This document shows, in pieces, positions 34,595 through 44,217 of a stretch of DNA of 64,000 bases. Origin of the DNA: CAYGZL01 sp964354345 (GTDB lineage: Bacteria > Chloroflexota > Anaerolineae > Anaerolineales > UBA4823); NCBI GenBank assembly GCA_964354345.1, contig CAYGZL010000053.1:14598-78597 (forward strand), written 5' to 3'. The position numbers and the translations under genes were made by a program. The notes beneath the pieces were generated by a model. It was not told the DNA's origin. It did not search any database and worked only from the letters and a program-made list of their open reading frames with translations. Numbering within the stretch: the stretch's first letter is position 1; the number at the start of each line of letters is the position of its first letter.

Positions 34595-35833
34595 TTATGG
34601 GATTATTGAACCTGGTTGTTCTAGATTTGCTGGTCGGGGTTCAAGAGTAACAGGCACGGAGATGGTTTTTCCATCGCGTACAATCGTCAAGGTTATTTTT
34701 TGACCCGGCGAAGTACTTAAGGCTACATAGATTAATAGATCGTCAAAAGAGTTAACCGGGTTACCATCAATTGCGGTGATAACATCTCCGCCGGTGGGTA
34801 CATCCCTACCGTTGATCGTGACTGAACCTGTCGAACCTCGTAATCCGGCCTTTTCAGCAGGCCCATCCTGGATGATGACATCCAGGTAGGCACCTTGTTC
34901 GATGTTTAAATTTTCCCCTTTGGCGATCGTGGGATTCAGATCACCGCCCTGGACACCGACCCAGGGCCAGCTATACTTGCCATTTATAATCAGGCTCGGG
35001 ATGACACGTTTTACCACACTCACTGGGATAGCAAAACCTACGCCACTATTGCTACGACTGGTACTGCCAGTTTCAATTTGAGCATTAATCCCGATCACTT
35101 CACCCTGAAGGTTAAGCAACGGTCCACCCGAATTACCCGGGTTAATCGCAGCATCGGTTTGTACTGCCTGAGGAATGCGGAATGTGTTGAGGGCTGGGAT
35201 TGTACGTCCGAGCGCGGAGACAATGCCCTTGCTCAGAGAACCACCCAATCCGAAGGGATTGCCGATAGCGACTACAGTTTGTCCGACTTGCACCGAGGCA
35301 ATATCACCCAATGGGAGAGGTTGAATTCCTTCCGGCATGTCGCTTACTTGAATCACCGCCAGGTCAGAGCTGTAATCTTGACCAACAATCTTAGCAGGTC
35401 GAGTAATGCCAGTGGAAAAGATCACATCGAGCTGATCAGAGCCTTCGACGACATGTGCATTGGTAATAATGTGTCCCTGAGTGTCATACACAAAACCGGA
35501 GCCAGTTCCTGAAGCTACAATCGCGTTGCTTTCTTGAAGGTAGATAATAATATTAACTACTGCAGGATTTACTCGTTTATAAAGTGCTATTAAACTTGTC
35601 TGATCATCCTGTTCAGTTGTCAGTGGAGTAGACGGAGGAAGATTGGCTGACTGAGTTTGAACCGGTGCCAGGGTTGGCTGAACCGGGATAACAGCAATAG
35701 TAGTTTCGGGGGATGGTTGAGAACCAACGCTGATGGGTAAGTTAGTAGATAAACTGCATGCCAGAATGAGTACTGGTATGAGAACAAAAATCCACAACAG
35801 CCTATGGTTGATAGTAGGAGCCGGGGTATTCAT
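34595..35833 (-). CDS. HtrA/DegP-type serine protease with PDZ domain (lipoprotein)
   Basis: A 412-residue envelope protease. A hydrophobic signal ends in a lipobox (VLILAC), followed by a Pro/Gln/Thr linker (about 30-75). The trypsin-like domain carries the triad His in TNAHVVEG, Asp in SSDLAVIQV and Ser in NPGNSGGPLL. One PDZ domain (about 300-395) ends the protein. HtrA proteins degrade or refold damaged exported proteins. The ATG at 35833 follows agga and is preferred over the GTG at 35839. It is convergent with the HAD gene, seven bases apart. The 250 bases upstream show no other gene. Confidence 0.93.
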   Translation of the reverse strand: MNTPAPTINHRLLWIFVLIPVLILACSLSTNLPISVGSQPSPETTIAVIPVQPTLAPVQTQSANLPPSTPLTTEQDDQTSLIALYKRVNPAVVNIIIYLQESNAIVASGTGSGFVYDTQGHIITNAHVVEGSDQLDVIFSTGITRPAKIVGQDYSSDLAVIQVSDMPEGIQPLPLGDIASVQVGQTVVAIGNPFGLGGSLSKGIVSALGRTIPALNTFRIPQAVQTDAAINPGNSGGPLLNLQGEVIGINAQIETGSTSRSNSGVGFAIPVSVVKRVIPSLIINGKYSWPWVGVQGGDLNPTIAKGENLNIEQGAYLDVIIQDGPAEKAGLRGSTGSVTINGRDVPTGGDVITAIDGNPVNSFDDLLIYVALSTSPGQKITLTIVRDGKTISVPVTLEPRPANLEQPGSIIP

Positions 35834-36036
35834 TAACACACATCCTATCTCTTAATATTTTATTCAGAAAATCAGAAAATAATTTTCGAGCCCTTTTAAT
35901 GTATCTGTTTAAATTAAAAATTGGATGAACCGAAGATGAGTAATCAGTATATGTATCAAATGTTACCGCGACAACGTTGCTTGCCCATGAATATATATTA
36001 AGAGAACCTCTCAATGACTAATATAATAAATAAACA

Positions 36037-36066
36037 AGACTCATCCCACGTATAAGGAATGAGTCT
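36037..36066 (-). terminator. Terminator of mscL
   Basis: Arms agactcat (36037-36044) and atgagtct (36059-36066) pair perfectly and can be lengthened by two G-C pairs across a bulged A. On the minus strand the stem is followed by a T-rich run (tgtttatttattat). It begins 18 bases past the mscL stop. Confidence 0.75.
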
Positions 36067-36084
36067 CCTGGTCAGCCTACTGGG

Positions 36085-36519
36085 TTATAGTTGGGAAGTA
36101 CAATTGGGGCAACGAGTTGCTTCCATAGGAATTTGGGTTTTGCAAAAGGTGCATTCCTTGGTCGTTGGGGCTGGAGCTGGCGCTTTAGCTGGTTGATATA
36201 CTTTGTTGATCGCCCGCACAACCAAGAAAATGACGAGGGCAATGATCAAGAACTCGATGATGACGTTCAGGAAGATGCCATAATTGAGGGTGGGTATGCC
36301 AGCGTCTTTGGCTGCTTTAAGGGAGTCAATCGGTTGACCAGTCAAATTAACAAACAGGTTAGTAAAATCTACTTTCCCAAGGAGCAAGCCGATCGGAGGC
36401 ATAATGATATCATTTACTAATGAGGAGACGATCTTGCCAAACGCGCCACCGATAATGACTCCTACGGCGAGATCCAATACATTCCCTCTTAGAACAAATG
36501 CTCGAAACTCTTTTAACAC
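36085..36519 (-). CDS. mscL: Large-conductance mechanosensitive channel with C-terminal zinc ribbon
   Basis: A 144-residue MscL, which opens under membrane tension to release solutes on osmotic downshock. The N-terminal helix [26 protein letters not shown] and TM1 pore lining, and TM2 (about residues 75-100, [19 protein letters not shown]) are standard. After the cytoplasmic helix the protein ends in a small zinc-ribbon (CTFC at about 126-129, CPNC at about 138-141) in place of the usual helical bundle. It is monocistronic, with its own terminator. Confidence 0.93.
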   Translation of the reverse strand: MLKEFRAFVLRGNVLDLAVGVIIGGAFGKIVSSLVNDIIMPPIGLLLGKVDFTNLFVNLTGQPIDSLKAAKDAGIPTLNYGIFLNVIIEFLIIALVIFLVVRAINKVYQPAKAPAPAPTTKECTFCKTQIPMEATRCPNCTSQL

Positions 36520-36638
36520 AGTGATTGTCCTTTCAGGTTTTCCTTAATCTATAGTTTGGTAGAGTTATGAAAAACAGGTTAATGGTACACTGCTTTGAAA
36601 AAATTGTTCAGTAGAAGTAGAAAATCAATAAATTCTGA

Positions 36639-37586
36639 TTATTCAATATCAAGATCGAACCGGTCATTGGACAAACCCGTGGAAGTGACTCGATCGAACT
36701 CAAAAATACTTCCGATCGAACGGGGTGAGTCAAGTTGCTCTCGCTTGATTATGACCACCCCATCCGCACGAGTAGATTGATACCATTTAACGAGTTGGAT
36801 TTGTCCGGTACAAATTTCGATACAGGTTATCCCCTGTGGGTGAACGCAACATCCACTGTTGAAAAAAGGTGGATCGTCAATGGAGGGAAAGCGGGGGCGG
36901 TGGGTGTGACCGGCGACGAGAGGTTGTTGGTTCTCAAGAATCCATTCTACCAGGCGATTTTCTATCTGGTCTCGTTTCTTGTAGTTGATGGCGGCTCGTG
37001 TTGTATCGTTAATCCCCAGTAATTGAGCCCGGCGCCAGAAAACACGGGCCATCCAACGGTCAAAGCGCCAAAAATGATCGACAAGAGGGTCGCATTGGTG
37101 CCCATGGACGAGGAATATCTTCTGATGGGTTGGGGTATATTGTAGCGTTAACCCTTCATGAACAACGATTTCCGGGAATAAGGGTATTGTTTTTCCAGAT
37201 CTCCCCTGACGAAATTGGTATAGAGTTTTGGCAACTTTACGAGGATCTTTGCGTTCACAATCGTGATTGCCGTATAGAAGGTAAAACCGATTATCTTCGT
37301 AGAACCGCCGAAGGATAGAAAAGATATCGGCATGAATCCGACGGATAATGCGGAACTCCCAATTTTCCCATAACTCATCGCCATCGCCTAACTCTAGATA
37401 TGTATATCCCAACCGATAATAATGATCTAAAACATGTAGATAGATGCCCTGGTTATGGAGCAGGTCATCTGCCCAACTGCCATCGCCCCGATGACAGTCA
37501 CTCATCAGGACAAGCTGCGACGCATCGTCGAAGGGGATAATGGGGGCAGATTGGAAAACTTGACTCAGGCGCTGGTGAAAATTCAT
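36639..37586 (-). CDS. Calcineurin-like metallophosphoesterase (LpxH/serine-threonine phosphatase fold)
   Basis: A 315-residue metal-dependent phosphoesterase. All five metal motifs are visible: MSDCHRGDG, ELGDGDELW, YGNHDCER, the FLVHGHQCD histidine and VAGHTHRPRF. The helical insertion between motifs III and IV (about 105-210) resembles UDP-2,3-diacylglucosamine hydrolase-type proteins, but the gene neighbourhood has no lipid A genes, so another phospho-substrate is likely. It is followed (downstream on the minus strand) by mscL after 120 bases and preceded by the acyl-CoA synthetase gene at 15 bases. Confidence 0.88.
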   Translation of the reverse strand: MNFHQRLSQVFQSAPIIPFDDASQLVLMSDCHRGDGSWADDLLHNQGIYLHVLDHYYRLGYTYLELGDGDELWENWEFRIIRRIHADIFSILRRFYEDNRFYLLYGNHDCERKDPRKVAKTLYQFRQGRSGKTIPLFPEIVVHEGLTLQYTPTHQKIFLVHGHQCDPLVDHFWRFDRWMARVFWRRAQLLGINDTTRAAINYKKRDQIENRLVEWILENQQPLVAGHTHRPRFPSIDDPPFFNSGCCVHPQGITCIEICTGQIQLVKWYQSTRADGVVIIKREQLDSPRSIGSIFEFDRVTSTGLSNDRFDLDIE

Positions 37587-37601
37587 ATGTGGCTGTATAA
37601 G

Positions 37602-40367
37602 CTATAACTGTAATTCGGCCTTTACCATTCCATGTGGTGCAGTCGAGAGGGTAAAACCAAGTCGTTGACAGATATCATGCATCGGGTAGTTATCTGCGAC
37701 AATGATGGCTTCGAGGGTGTGTAATTTCTCTGCCCGGGCAAACTCAATCAGCCTCTGGAGCAAGGTCTTTCCAAGACCTAGCCCATGATATGGGTCAGCA
37801 GTCAGAACACTAAAGCGGGCGGTATTCCGGTCATGCATTTTACTCATCCGTACCACACTCATGATGACCAGTTCACCTGTCTGGGGATCGGCACCTTCAG
37901 CAACGAAGCTGAACTGCCGATCGTAATCACAATGACAGATGCGCGCCAATCGCTCGTGACGAACGCGTTCCAGGTACTCCATTGGATGCAGGTAGCGCGT
38001 ATAGACTGAGCGATCAGAAAGAACTTGATGAAATCGAATAAGAGCCGGCTCATCTTCAGCGCGGATTGGGCGGATCGTAATCATGTCGCCATTCTTCGTC
38101 TGAAAAGTGCTTACATACTGAGCTGGATAAGGTCGGATTGCTGAGCAAGGCAACTGGGTTTCATTAACGTCGGGACCATATACAACCACGCGAGCATCCA
38201 ATGCGATGATACGATCGGACGAAGCCAGAAGAGGGTTGATATCTAATTCTTTTATCCAGGGCTGTTCGACAACTAGCTGGCTAAAGCGAACTAATATGTC
38301 TTCGAGTTCAACCAGGTTGACCGATTTTCGACCGCGGATACCTTTTAGTGCTGTGTAAACCTTCGTGCGTTCCATCATAAGCCTGGCTAAAGTTGTATTC
38401 AGTGGGGGCAAACAAAGAGCACGATCTTTGAAAACTTCCACTAATTGACCACCCATTCCAAACAAGAGCACTGGACCGAACTGGGAATCAATGCTGCTAC
38501 CCAGGATTAACTCATAGCCTTCGAGCTTGACCATCGGTTGGACGGTTACACCCAGGAAATGAGGTTTTCCATTCTCGCCCTCGCCAACTCGTTCTCGAAC
38601 GCTGGTTTGGATCATGAGGAAGGCAGCGGATACAGCAGCCGGATCAGTCAAGTTTAACTGTATACCACCCACATCTGTCTTGTGGGTGATCGTCTCGGAA
38701 TGCAATTTCAATACAACTGGATAACCGATTTCGCCAGCAGCGTTTACGGCGTCTTCGAGAGTCAAAGCGATACGAGTTTCGACCGTCGGGATGCCATATG
38801 CAGCCAGCAGTTGCTTGGATTCATATTCTGTCAGGATTGTGCGACCGGACTCGCGCACCATCGATATGATATTGGTGGCGCGGGTAACTTCAAACCTGCT
38901 CCCACCGTTTTCATTACTTCGTAAAACTGGCGTTTCGTAAAGTCGATTGAGGATGGTTGAATATTCAGCCATATAGGTGAAAAGATGGGATGCGGTGTCA
39001 GGATAAGAGAAAGTAGGGATATCTGCTCGATTGAGTATTTGGATACCTTGTTCCACGCCGCTGCCACCCATCCAGCTGGCCAGGACTGGCTTACCGGTAA
39101 TAAAAGCATAAGGCGCAAGCTGTTCAGCAGTTGCGGTGGGGTCAGTCATCGCTTGGGGGGTGAGGATGACCAACATACCATCGCTATTGGGATCTTTCGC
39201 AGCAATTTCGAGAGCTTTCGCATAACGTTCCGGACTGGCATCACCGAGAATGTCGACCGGATTGTTGTGACTCCAGGCAGCCGGCAGGAGTTGATTGAAG
39301 GCCTCCATCGTTTCTTGAGAAAGTTCCGCAAGCTGGCTACCTCTGGTGATTAAGGTATCCGTCGCCAGGACACCAGGACCACCGGCGTTAGTCAATATCG
39401 TCAGGCGGTTACCGTTTGGGCGAGGTTGTTTGGCGAGAACCTCAGCCATGTGGAACAGATCAGCAATACTATTAACACGCAAGACACCACTCCGACGGAA
39501 GGCGATTTCCAGGACTTCATCCGAGCCGGTTAATGAGCCTGTGTGTGAAGCAGCCGCTTTGGCTGCCCCAGCGGTTCGACCGGGTTTTAAGACGATGATC
39601 GGCTTAGTCAGGGCAACTTCGCGCGCTGCAGATATGAATCCCCGTGCATCACCGATGGTCTCCATATAAATAACAATACTTTCCGTACGTGGATCATCCC
39701 CGAGATAATAGATTAAGTCACCCCAATTGATATCAAGCATCGAACCGATAGAAACGAAGGAGCTGAAACCGACGTTTTCTTTTATACTCCAATCGAGCAC
39801 AGCTGTGCACAACGCTCCAGATTGACTGATGAAACCTACTTTTCCTGGACGGGCCATGGTAGCGGCGAAGGTGGCATTCAAACCACTTAAGGGATTCATC
39901 ACACCCAGGCAGTTGGGTCCGATAATGGGCATATTTCCGTGGCTGGCATATTCAAGGATTTGCCTCTCCAGCTCCGCACCCCCTGGCCCGGTTTCTTTAA
40001 ATCCAGCCGAGATAATAATTGCGCCTCGGACACCCGCCTCAACACATTCTTTGACTATGTTGGGAATGGTAGGTGCCGGTGTGACAATCACAGCCAGGTC
40101 GACAGCTTCTGGCACGGAAGCGATGTTTGGATAAGCCTTGATACCCAGGACACCCGTCCGTTTTGGGTTCACCGGGAAGACAGTACCGCCGAAGGGGTTG
40201 CTGATTAAATTCCATAGCAACGTGCGTCCGACCGTTCCGGGATTCTCAGTGGCTCCAATAACGGCGACGGTTTTTGGGATAAAAATTGCATCGAGAGTCT
40301 GGCGTTCGTAATGCAGAACATCGTGCACAGGATCGAAGGTAGGTAAGGATGTACCAGGTGTATTCAT
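37602..40367 (-). CDS. ADP-forming acetate/acyl-CoA ligase fused to GNAT acetyltransferase
   Basis: A 921-residue fusion. The domains in order are CoA-binding (about 20-150, [12 protein letters not shown]), succinyl-CoA ligase-like flavodoxin domains (about 150-470), an ATP-grasp domain (about 500-720, [21 protein letters not shown] in parts), and a C-terminal GNAT acetyltransferase (about 755-921, with [19 protein letters not shown]). The phospho-histidine expected for ADP-forming acetyl-CoA synthetases is kept (His275 in ASHTGSLTG), so the synthetase half is probably active: acetyl-CoA + ADP + Pi to acetate + CoA + ATP. PatZ-type protein acetylases share the architecture but usually lack this histidine. 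Just upstream of the Wood-Ljungdahl operon, it could conserve energy from acetyl-CoA. Confidence 0.9.
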   Translation of the reverse strand: MNTPGTSLPTFDPVHDVLHYERQTLDAIFIPKTVAVIGATENPGTVGRTLLWNLISNPFGGTVFPVNPKRTGVLGIKAYPNIASVPEAVDLAVIVTPAPTIPNIVKECVEAGVRGAIIISAGFKETGPGGAELERQILEYASHGNMPIIGPNCLGVMNPLSGLNATFAATMARPGKVGFISQSGALCTAVLDWSIKENVGFSSFVSIGSMLDINWGDLIYYLGDDPRTESIVIYMETIGDARGFISAAREVALTKPIIVLKPGRTAGAAKAAASHTGSLTGSDEVLEIAFRRSGVLRVNSIADLFHMAEVLAKQPRPNGNRLTILTNAGGPGVLATDTLITRGSQLAELSQETMEAFNQLLPAAWSHNNPVDILGDASPERYAKALEIAAKDPNSDGMLVILTPQAMTDPTATAEQLAPYAFITGKPVLASWMGGSGVEQGIQILNRADIPTFSYPDTASHLFTYMAEYSTILNRLYETPVLRSNENGGSRFEVTRATNIISMVRESGRTILTEYESKQLLAAYGIPTVETRIALTLEDAVNAAGEIGYPVVLKLHSETITHKTDVGGIQLNLTDPAAVSAAFLMIQTSVRERVGEGENGKPHFLGVTVQPMVKLEGYELILGSSIDSQFGPVLLFGMGGQLVEVFKDRALCLPPLNTTLARLMMERTKVYTALKGIRGRKSVNLVELEDILVRFSQLVVEQPWIKELDINPLLASSDRIIALDARVVVYGPDVNETQLPCSAIRPYPAQYVSTFQTKNGDMITIRPIRAEDEPALIRFHQVLSDRSVYTRYLHPMEYLERVRHERLARICHCDYDRQFSFVAEGADPQTGELVIMSVVRMSKMHDRNTARFSVLTADPYHGLGLGKTLLQRLIEFARAEKLHTLEAIIVADNYPMHDICQRLGFTLSTAPHGMVKAELQL

Positions 40368-40508
40368 GGAATCTCCAAGGAATATGATTTATTATTTTAA
40401 TTATTTATCCAACCAAGTATTGTACCCTTTTTCTTCGCCTCGTAGGATGTAAGTAACTTCCCTTTTTAGGGGATATTGTTTATTACATAGGTTGTGGAAG
40501 GTTATTTG

Positions 40509-41201
40509 TTACGAAAGCGGTGTTTTTTCGGCGCGGTGTTTAATCCCCAATAGCATCTTGCGCTCCATTAAAAAGGCACCTGGTTCGATAAAAACTTGCA
40601 TAAAGAGATTGTTCGTTAGATTACTGTTCCAGTTTGCTCGCCAACGTTCGATCAAACGGGTTTTCTCGGGAGAAATGGGAAATAGATACCATCCCCAGGA
40701 AACTACCCAATAATCACCAGGATTTAGGGTGGGGATTGTGTCAGGATCCTGGCGAGTGTCGCCAAATAAAACCAAAGTTTGATTTGGCTCGAGGATCGCG
40801 ACGGGTACCCCAATCCCACCTGGGGTGAGGGGAATCTGATCGCCTACTTCCAGTTGTTGGTGTACTGACATGATCCGATCTGTGTTCTTAATCGACAAAC
40901 CCATTAAATTTTCAATCCACTCATAACTGTAAAACCCCCCTCGGCCTTGCCCGATCTGGATCAGCCAGGGCCAGATTTGCTCTGAAGATGCCTGGATTGT
41001 GATGGCATGGGTTGTGTTGAGCCTGGGTTCCGGAATCAGGTTATCGCCTGGCAAGGGTAAAGTAACTTCGGCTTTTGATGTACCCCAATGCAAATACCAA
41101 GGGCGAGCGAAAAAAGAATACGCAGCCGCAGCGGCACCAATAGCCGCGGCTATACCAGAAATTGTTTTAAACGGCGAATATTTCGAAGTTGGGTCATTCA
41201 T
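40509..41201 (-). CDS. SRPBCC-fold membrane-anchored protein
   Basis: A 230-residue protein with an N-terminal hydrophobic segment (about 10-33, ISGIAAAIGAAAAAYSFFA) and a SRPBCC (polyketide-cyclase/START-like) domain. The domain is marked by THAITIQASSEQIWPWLIQIGQGRGGFYSYEWIENLMG (read in parts), where the Trp-Pro-Trp and Gly-rich loop are typical of this subgroup. Such domains bind hydrophobic ligands. The ATG at 41201 is chosen over the TTG at 41210; the ribosome site is weak. It is divergent from the Wood-Ljungdahl operon across about 190 bases. Ligand unknown. Confidence 0.75.
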   Translation of the reverse strand: MNDPTSKYSPFKTISGIAAAIGAAAAAYSFFARPWYLHWGTSKAEVTLPLPGDNLIPEPRLNTTHAITIQASSEQIWPWLIQIGQGRGGFYSYEWIENLMGLSIKNTDRIMSVHQQLEVGDQIPLTPGGIGVPVAILEPNQTLVLFGDTRQDPDTIPTLNPGDYWVVSWGWYLFPISPEKTRLIERWRANWNSNLTNNLFMQVFIEPGAFLMERKMLLGIKHRAEKTPLS

Positions 41202-41393
41202 AAATTTCAAATGGAAGAGAAATAATTTTATTACCTTACCTGTCCTATATAACTCTGAAATGAGTAAATCGTTACGGGAATCCGATCCAGGTGTAGGATT
41301 AATGGTATGATTGGTAAATTATTTTAATAGTCAGACAACTGAGATTCATCGGGACATTCGGGTTTCAACGCGAATTAATGTCAGAGGCAGAAA

Positions 41394-42098
41394 ATGAGTT
41401 TGGATGGTAGGTTACCAATTATCGTTGTGGCTTGTAAAGTGTTTGAAGATCAACTGAATCGATATTTACCAACTGAATTGGTTTTCAATGTTAATTATCT
41501 CGATTATGGTTTGCATAAGGTCCCGCGTGATTTAAAGCGAGCCATGCAAGCAAAAATAGATTCAATTGAAGAGCCAAGTTTGATTTTACTTGGCTTTGGA
41601 CTTTGCGGTAATGGGCTGCATGGGATAAAGGCTGGTAGACACACCTTATTAATTCCCCGCACTGATGATTGCATTGCGATTTTATTGGGTTCGTATCGGG
41701 CGTACCAGGAGGAATTCGAGGTCTCCCCTGGAACCTATTACTTGAGTATAGGATGGCTAGAGGCTGGAAGTAATCCTCTTCAGGAATATCGGGATTATGT
41801 GACCCGTTATGGTGAGGAGCAAGCTCAGTGGCTGATGGATCAGCAATATGCCCATTACAGACGGTTAGCCTTTGTTTCTCACCAGGAAGCTGATTTAGCT
41901 AAGTACCGTACCCGAGCCCAAGAAGTAGCTCAATTTTGTAGCCAGTGGGGTATGAAATACGAAGAATTGGTTGGATCTGACGATTATATTGCACGGTTGG
42001 TCGAAGTTGCTTTGGATCTCTCGAAGGCTGATCGGGAATTTCTTGTGATACCCCCTGGCGCAGTACTTGAACAAAGCCAATTTTTCCGTCTACCTTAG
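41394..42098 (+). CDS. DUF1638 domain protein
   Basis: A 234-residue cytoplasmic protein of DUF1638, recognised by PIIVVACKVFEDQL, LILLGFGLCGNGLHGI and IPRTDDCIAILLGSY. The conserved Cys residues in VACKVF and FGLCGNG, and the Asp-Cys in TDDCIAI, could bind metal. The family is found beside corrinoid methyltransferases and RACo/RamA-like activators in acetogens and methanogens, but its activity is unknown. It is the first gene of the 14-gene operon and sits 10 bases before a RACo-like gene, which fits a role in corrinoid methyl transfer. Confidence 0.8.
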   Translation: MSLDGRLPIIVVACKVFEDQLNRYLPTELVFNVNYLDYGLHKVPRDLKRAMQAKIDSIEEPSLILLGFGLCGNGLHGIKAGRHTLLIPRTDDCIAILLGSYRAYQEEFEVSPGTYYLSIGWLEAGSNPLQEYRDYVTRYGEEQAQWLMDQQYAHYRRLAFVSHQEADLAKYRTRAQEVAQFCSQWGMKYEELVGSDDYIARLVEVALDLSKADREFLVIPPGAVLEQSQFFRLP

Positions 42099-42108
42099 GT
42101 GAAATTGT

Positions 42109-43722
42109 ATGCCAACCAGTTATGTGCAAACGACTGTAATTTATGGTGAAGAGAAAAGGACCGTCCAGACAGAGGTTGGCACTCTTTTGGGAGATGCAAT
42201 TGTCCAGACTGGCCTGCCTATGGAACAACCCTGTGCAGGTCGAGGAACTTGTGGGAAATGTAAAGTTTTGGTAGAATCCGGTGTCGCGCCGGCGGATGAA
42301 ATTGAACATAAACACCTGACAGCGGGTGAACTTGCATTAGGAAATCGTCTGGCTTGCCGGGCGCGGATTATGAGCGATGTACAGGTAATGCTGGCGCCTA
42401 TCGTCGTTTACTCGAATAAGATCTTCCGAGCCAGTAACCGCTATAAGAGAACTGACACACCGTTAGGCCTGGCGATCGACCTGGGTTCTACTACGGTAGC
42501 GGCGTTCTTAACGATGATGGATAATGGTGAGGTTTGTGCGGGCGGTGCTGGATTGAACCAACAGGTTGTATTCGGGGCAGATGTCATCTCTCGGCTAAAT
42601 TCAGCTGTGCAAAGCCCGGAAAATGCTGGGCGACTACATCGCCTGGCTCTGGCTTCGATAAACCAGGCAGTAGACACGCTGAACCTCTCTGAGCAAATAC
42701 GCGGACGGATTCAACGAGTGGTGGTTGTCGGCAATGTGGCGATGCATCACCTGTTTGCACGGTTTCCAGTAGATCGGTTGGCAGTAATGCCTTTTCAACC
42801 CTTTGATCGAGCGCCGATCCTGGATGCCAGATACTTAATGGGGGGGATCTTCCCCGAGGGAGTCAAGGTTTCGTTACCACCGATGATCGGTGGTTTTGTC
42901 GGTTCAGATGCACTGGCATGCCTGGCTTATTTCCAATTTGACCAACCACCCGGGCCGTTGGTTGCGATAGATCTTGGCACCAACGGAGAGGTGCTTGTTA
43001 CCGATGGGAAACGGATTTTAACCGCATCAACCGCTGCCGGCCCGGCTTTTGAGGGGGTTTTTATCTCGTGTGGTACGCGCGCAGTAGATGGTGCGATTGT
43101 GAAAACGTTTCTAGATCAGGAAGGACTTCATTTTGAGACAATTGCAAATGAGCCTCCGGTAGGCCTGACGGGTTCCGGATTGTTAAGTTTGGTGCATGTT
43201 TTAAGACAGGGTGGCTTGATTAGCGAGAATGGTCGAATTGTGGAACGTGCGGATCAATTGGAAATAAAGGTGGCCATTGACCAGCACGGTGCGAAACGGA
43301 TCTTACTCACGGACAATGGCAGGTTGGGTTTATCTCAGTGGGATATCCGCGAGTTACAAAAAGCTAAAGGAGCGATCCGGGCAGCGATTGATACATTGAT
43401 GGAAATCTTAGGCCTGGTCCCTGAGGACCTGGTCAGGGTGATCTTAACCGGTTCGTTTGGTGGACAGATAGATATCGATGCTGCCCAAGCATTGGGATTG
43501 CTACCACCGGTAGACAGGGGAATTATCGTAAATGTTGCGAATGGCGCTGGATTGGGCGCGGCGACATTCTTAACCGATGAAGGATTTTCACGGGGAGTAA
43601 CCTTAGCTAATCGAGCTGAACAGGTTGACCTCGATTTAGATCCACACTTTATCCCACGATATGTAGCTGCAATGACCCTGGCTCCTGGTGTTTCTATCCA
43701 GGTGAGAAATGCATTACAATAA
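42109..43722 (+). CDS. Short RACo-like corrinoid activation protein (2Fe-2S + ASKHA)
   Basis: A 537-residue protein with an N-terminal 2Fe-2S ferredoxin (Cys42, Cys48, Cys51 and Cys83; PCAGRGTCGKC) and an ASKHA-type ATPase region from about residue 118 (LAIDLGSTTV, then VAIDLGTNGEVLV, ending in VILTGSFGGQID). This is the layout of reductive activators that return Co(II) corrinoids to Co(I) at the cost of ATP. Compared with the second copy at 51.5 kb, the linker/middle domain of about 120 residues between ferredoxin and ASKHA is missing. It probably serves a different corrinoid protein or partner. The 89 bases after it may hold an internal promoter. Confidence 0.87.
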   Translation: MPTSYVQTTVIYGEEKRTVQTEVGTLLGDAIVQTGLPMEQPCAGRGTCGKCKVLVESGVAPADEIEHKHLTAGELALGNRLACRARIMSDVQVMLAPIVVYSNKIFRASNRYKRTDTPLGLAIDLGSTTVAAFLTMMDNGEVCAGGAGLNQQVVFGADVISRLNSAVQSPENAGRLHRLALASINQAVDTLNLSEQIRGRIQRVVVVGNVAMHHLFARFPVDRLAVMPFQPFDRAPILDARYLMGGIFPEGVKVSLPPMIGGFVGSDALACLAYFQFDQPPGPLVAIDLGTNGEVLVTDGKRILTASTAAGPAFEGVFISCGTRAVDGAIVKTFLDQEGLHFETIANEPPVGLTGSGLLSLVHVLRQGGLISENGRIVERADQLEIKVAIDQHGAKRILLTDNGRLGLSQWDIRELQKAKGAIRAAIDTLMEILGLVPEDLVRVILTGSFGGQIDIDAAQALGLLPPVDRGIIVNVANGAGLGAATFLTDEGFSRGVTLANRAEQVDLDLDPHFIPRYVAAMTLAPGVSIQVRNALQ

Positions 43723-43737
43723 TAGTATGAATGTCAC

Positions 43738-43766
43738 TTGCGGGAAGTGGACTCCATTGCTATATA
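43738..43766 (+). promoter_or_regulatory. Possible internal promoter before the CODH genes
   Basis: TTGCGG (43738-43743) and TATATA (43761-43766) are separated by 17 bases in the largest intergenic gap of the operon. The match to consensus is partial, so this is only a candidate site for independent expression of the CODH/ACS genes. Confidence 0.25.
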
Positions 43767-43811
43767 TTACCGGAAATGGCATATTCGATTCGTTAATAGG
43801 AGAAGGAGACA

Positions 43812-44210
43812 GTGAAGACAACCGTTATTAATATTCCTAATTTATATGGTGATCATCATGTCATCGAAATACGGCGTATTCTGTTAAGTATTCCTGGAGT
43901 GAAGGAAGTGAACGCGAGTAGCGCGTTCCGCGTCGTAGAAGTGACTTATGATTCTGCTATAACCAACGATTTAGATATTACTGTAAAGCTAGATCAAGCT
44001 GGTTACCTGGGTGAGTGGACCGTGCCGGTCGAATTGAGCGCGGCAGCTGAGCCAGGCGATCGAGTGAAGCCTTTCTTCCGCCATACAGCAGTGTATGAGA
44101 ACATGCGCCAGGTGGTCAGCTTCGCTCAAACTATCGGTTCCGCCCCTTACCTGGGTCGTCCCTTATGGAACTGCCCGGGGATGGGTGTGATTCGCAAGAT
44201 GGAGGAATAA
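43812..44210 (+). CDS. HMA-like small protein preceding CODH, without CxxC
   Basis: A 132-residue protein. Residues 1-75 have the beta-alpha-beta pattern of heavy-metal-associated domains (TTVINIPNLYGDHHVIEIRR, then IPGVKEVNASS, VVEVTYD, LDQAGYLGEW). The usual GMxCxxC metal loop is replaced by NLYGDHH, leaving Asp and two His. Residues 80-132 form an unfamiliar tail with a single cysteine (PLWNCPGMG). It starts at a GTG after ggagaaggag and ends seven bases before the CODH gene, so the two are probably translated together. A metal-delivery or assembly role for CODH/ACS is an inference from position and fold. Confidence 0.7.
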   Translation: MKTTVINIPNLYGDHHVIEIRRILLSIPGVKEVNASSAFRVVEVTYDSAITNDLDITVKLDQAGYLGEWTVPVELSAAAEPGDRVKPFFRHTAVYENMRQVVSFAQTIGSAPYLGRPLWNCPGMGVIRKMEE

Positions 44211-44217
44211 TATTGTT

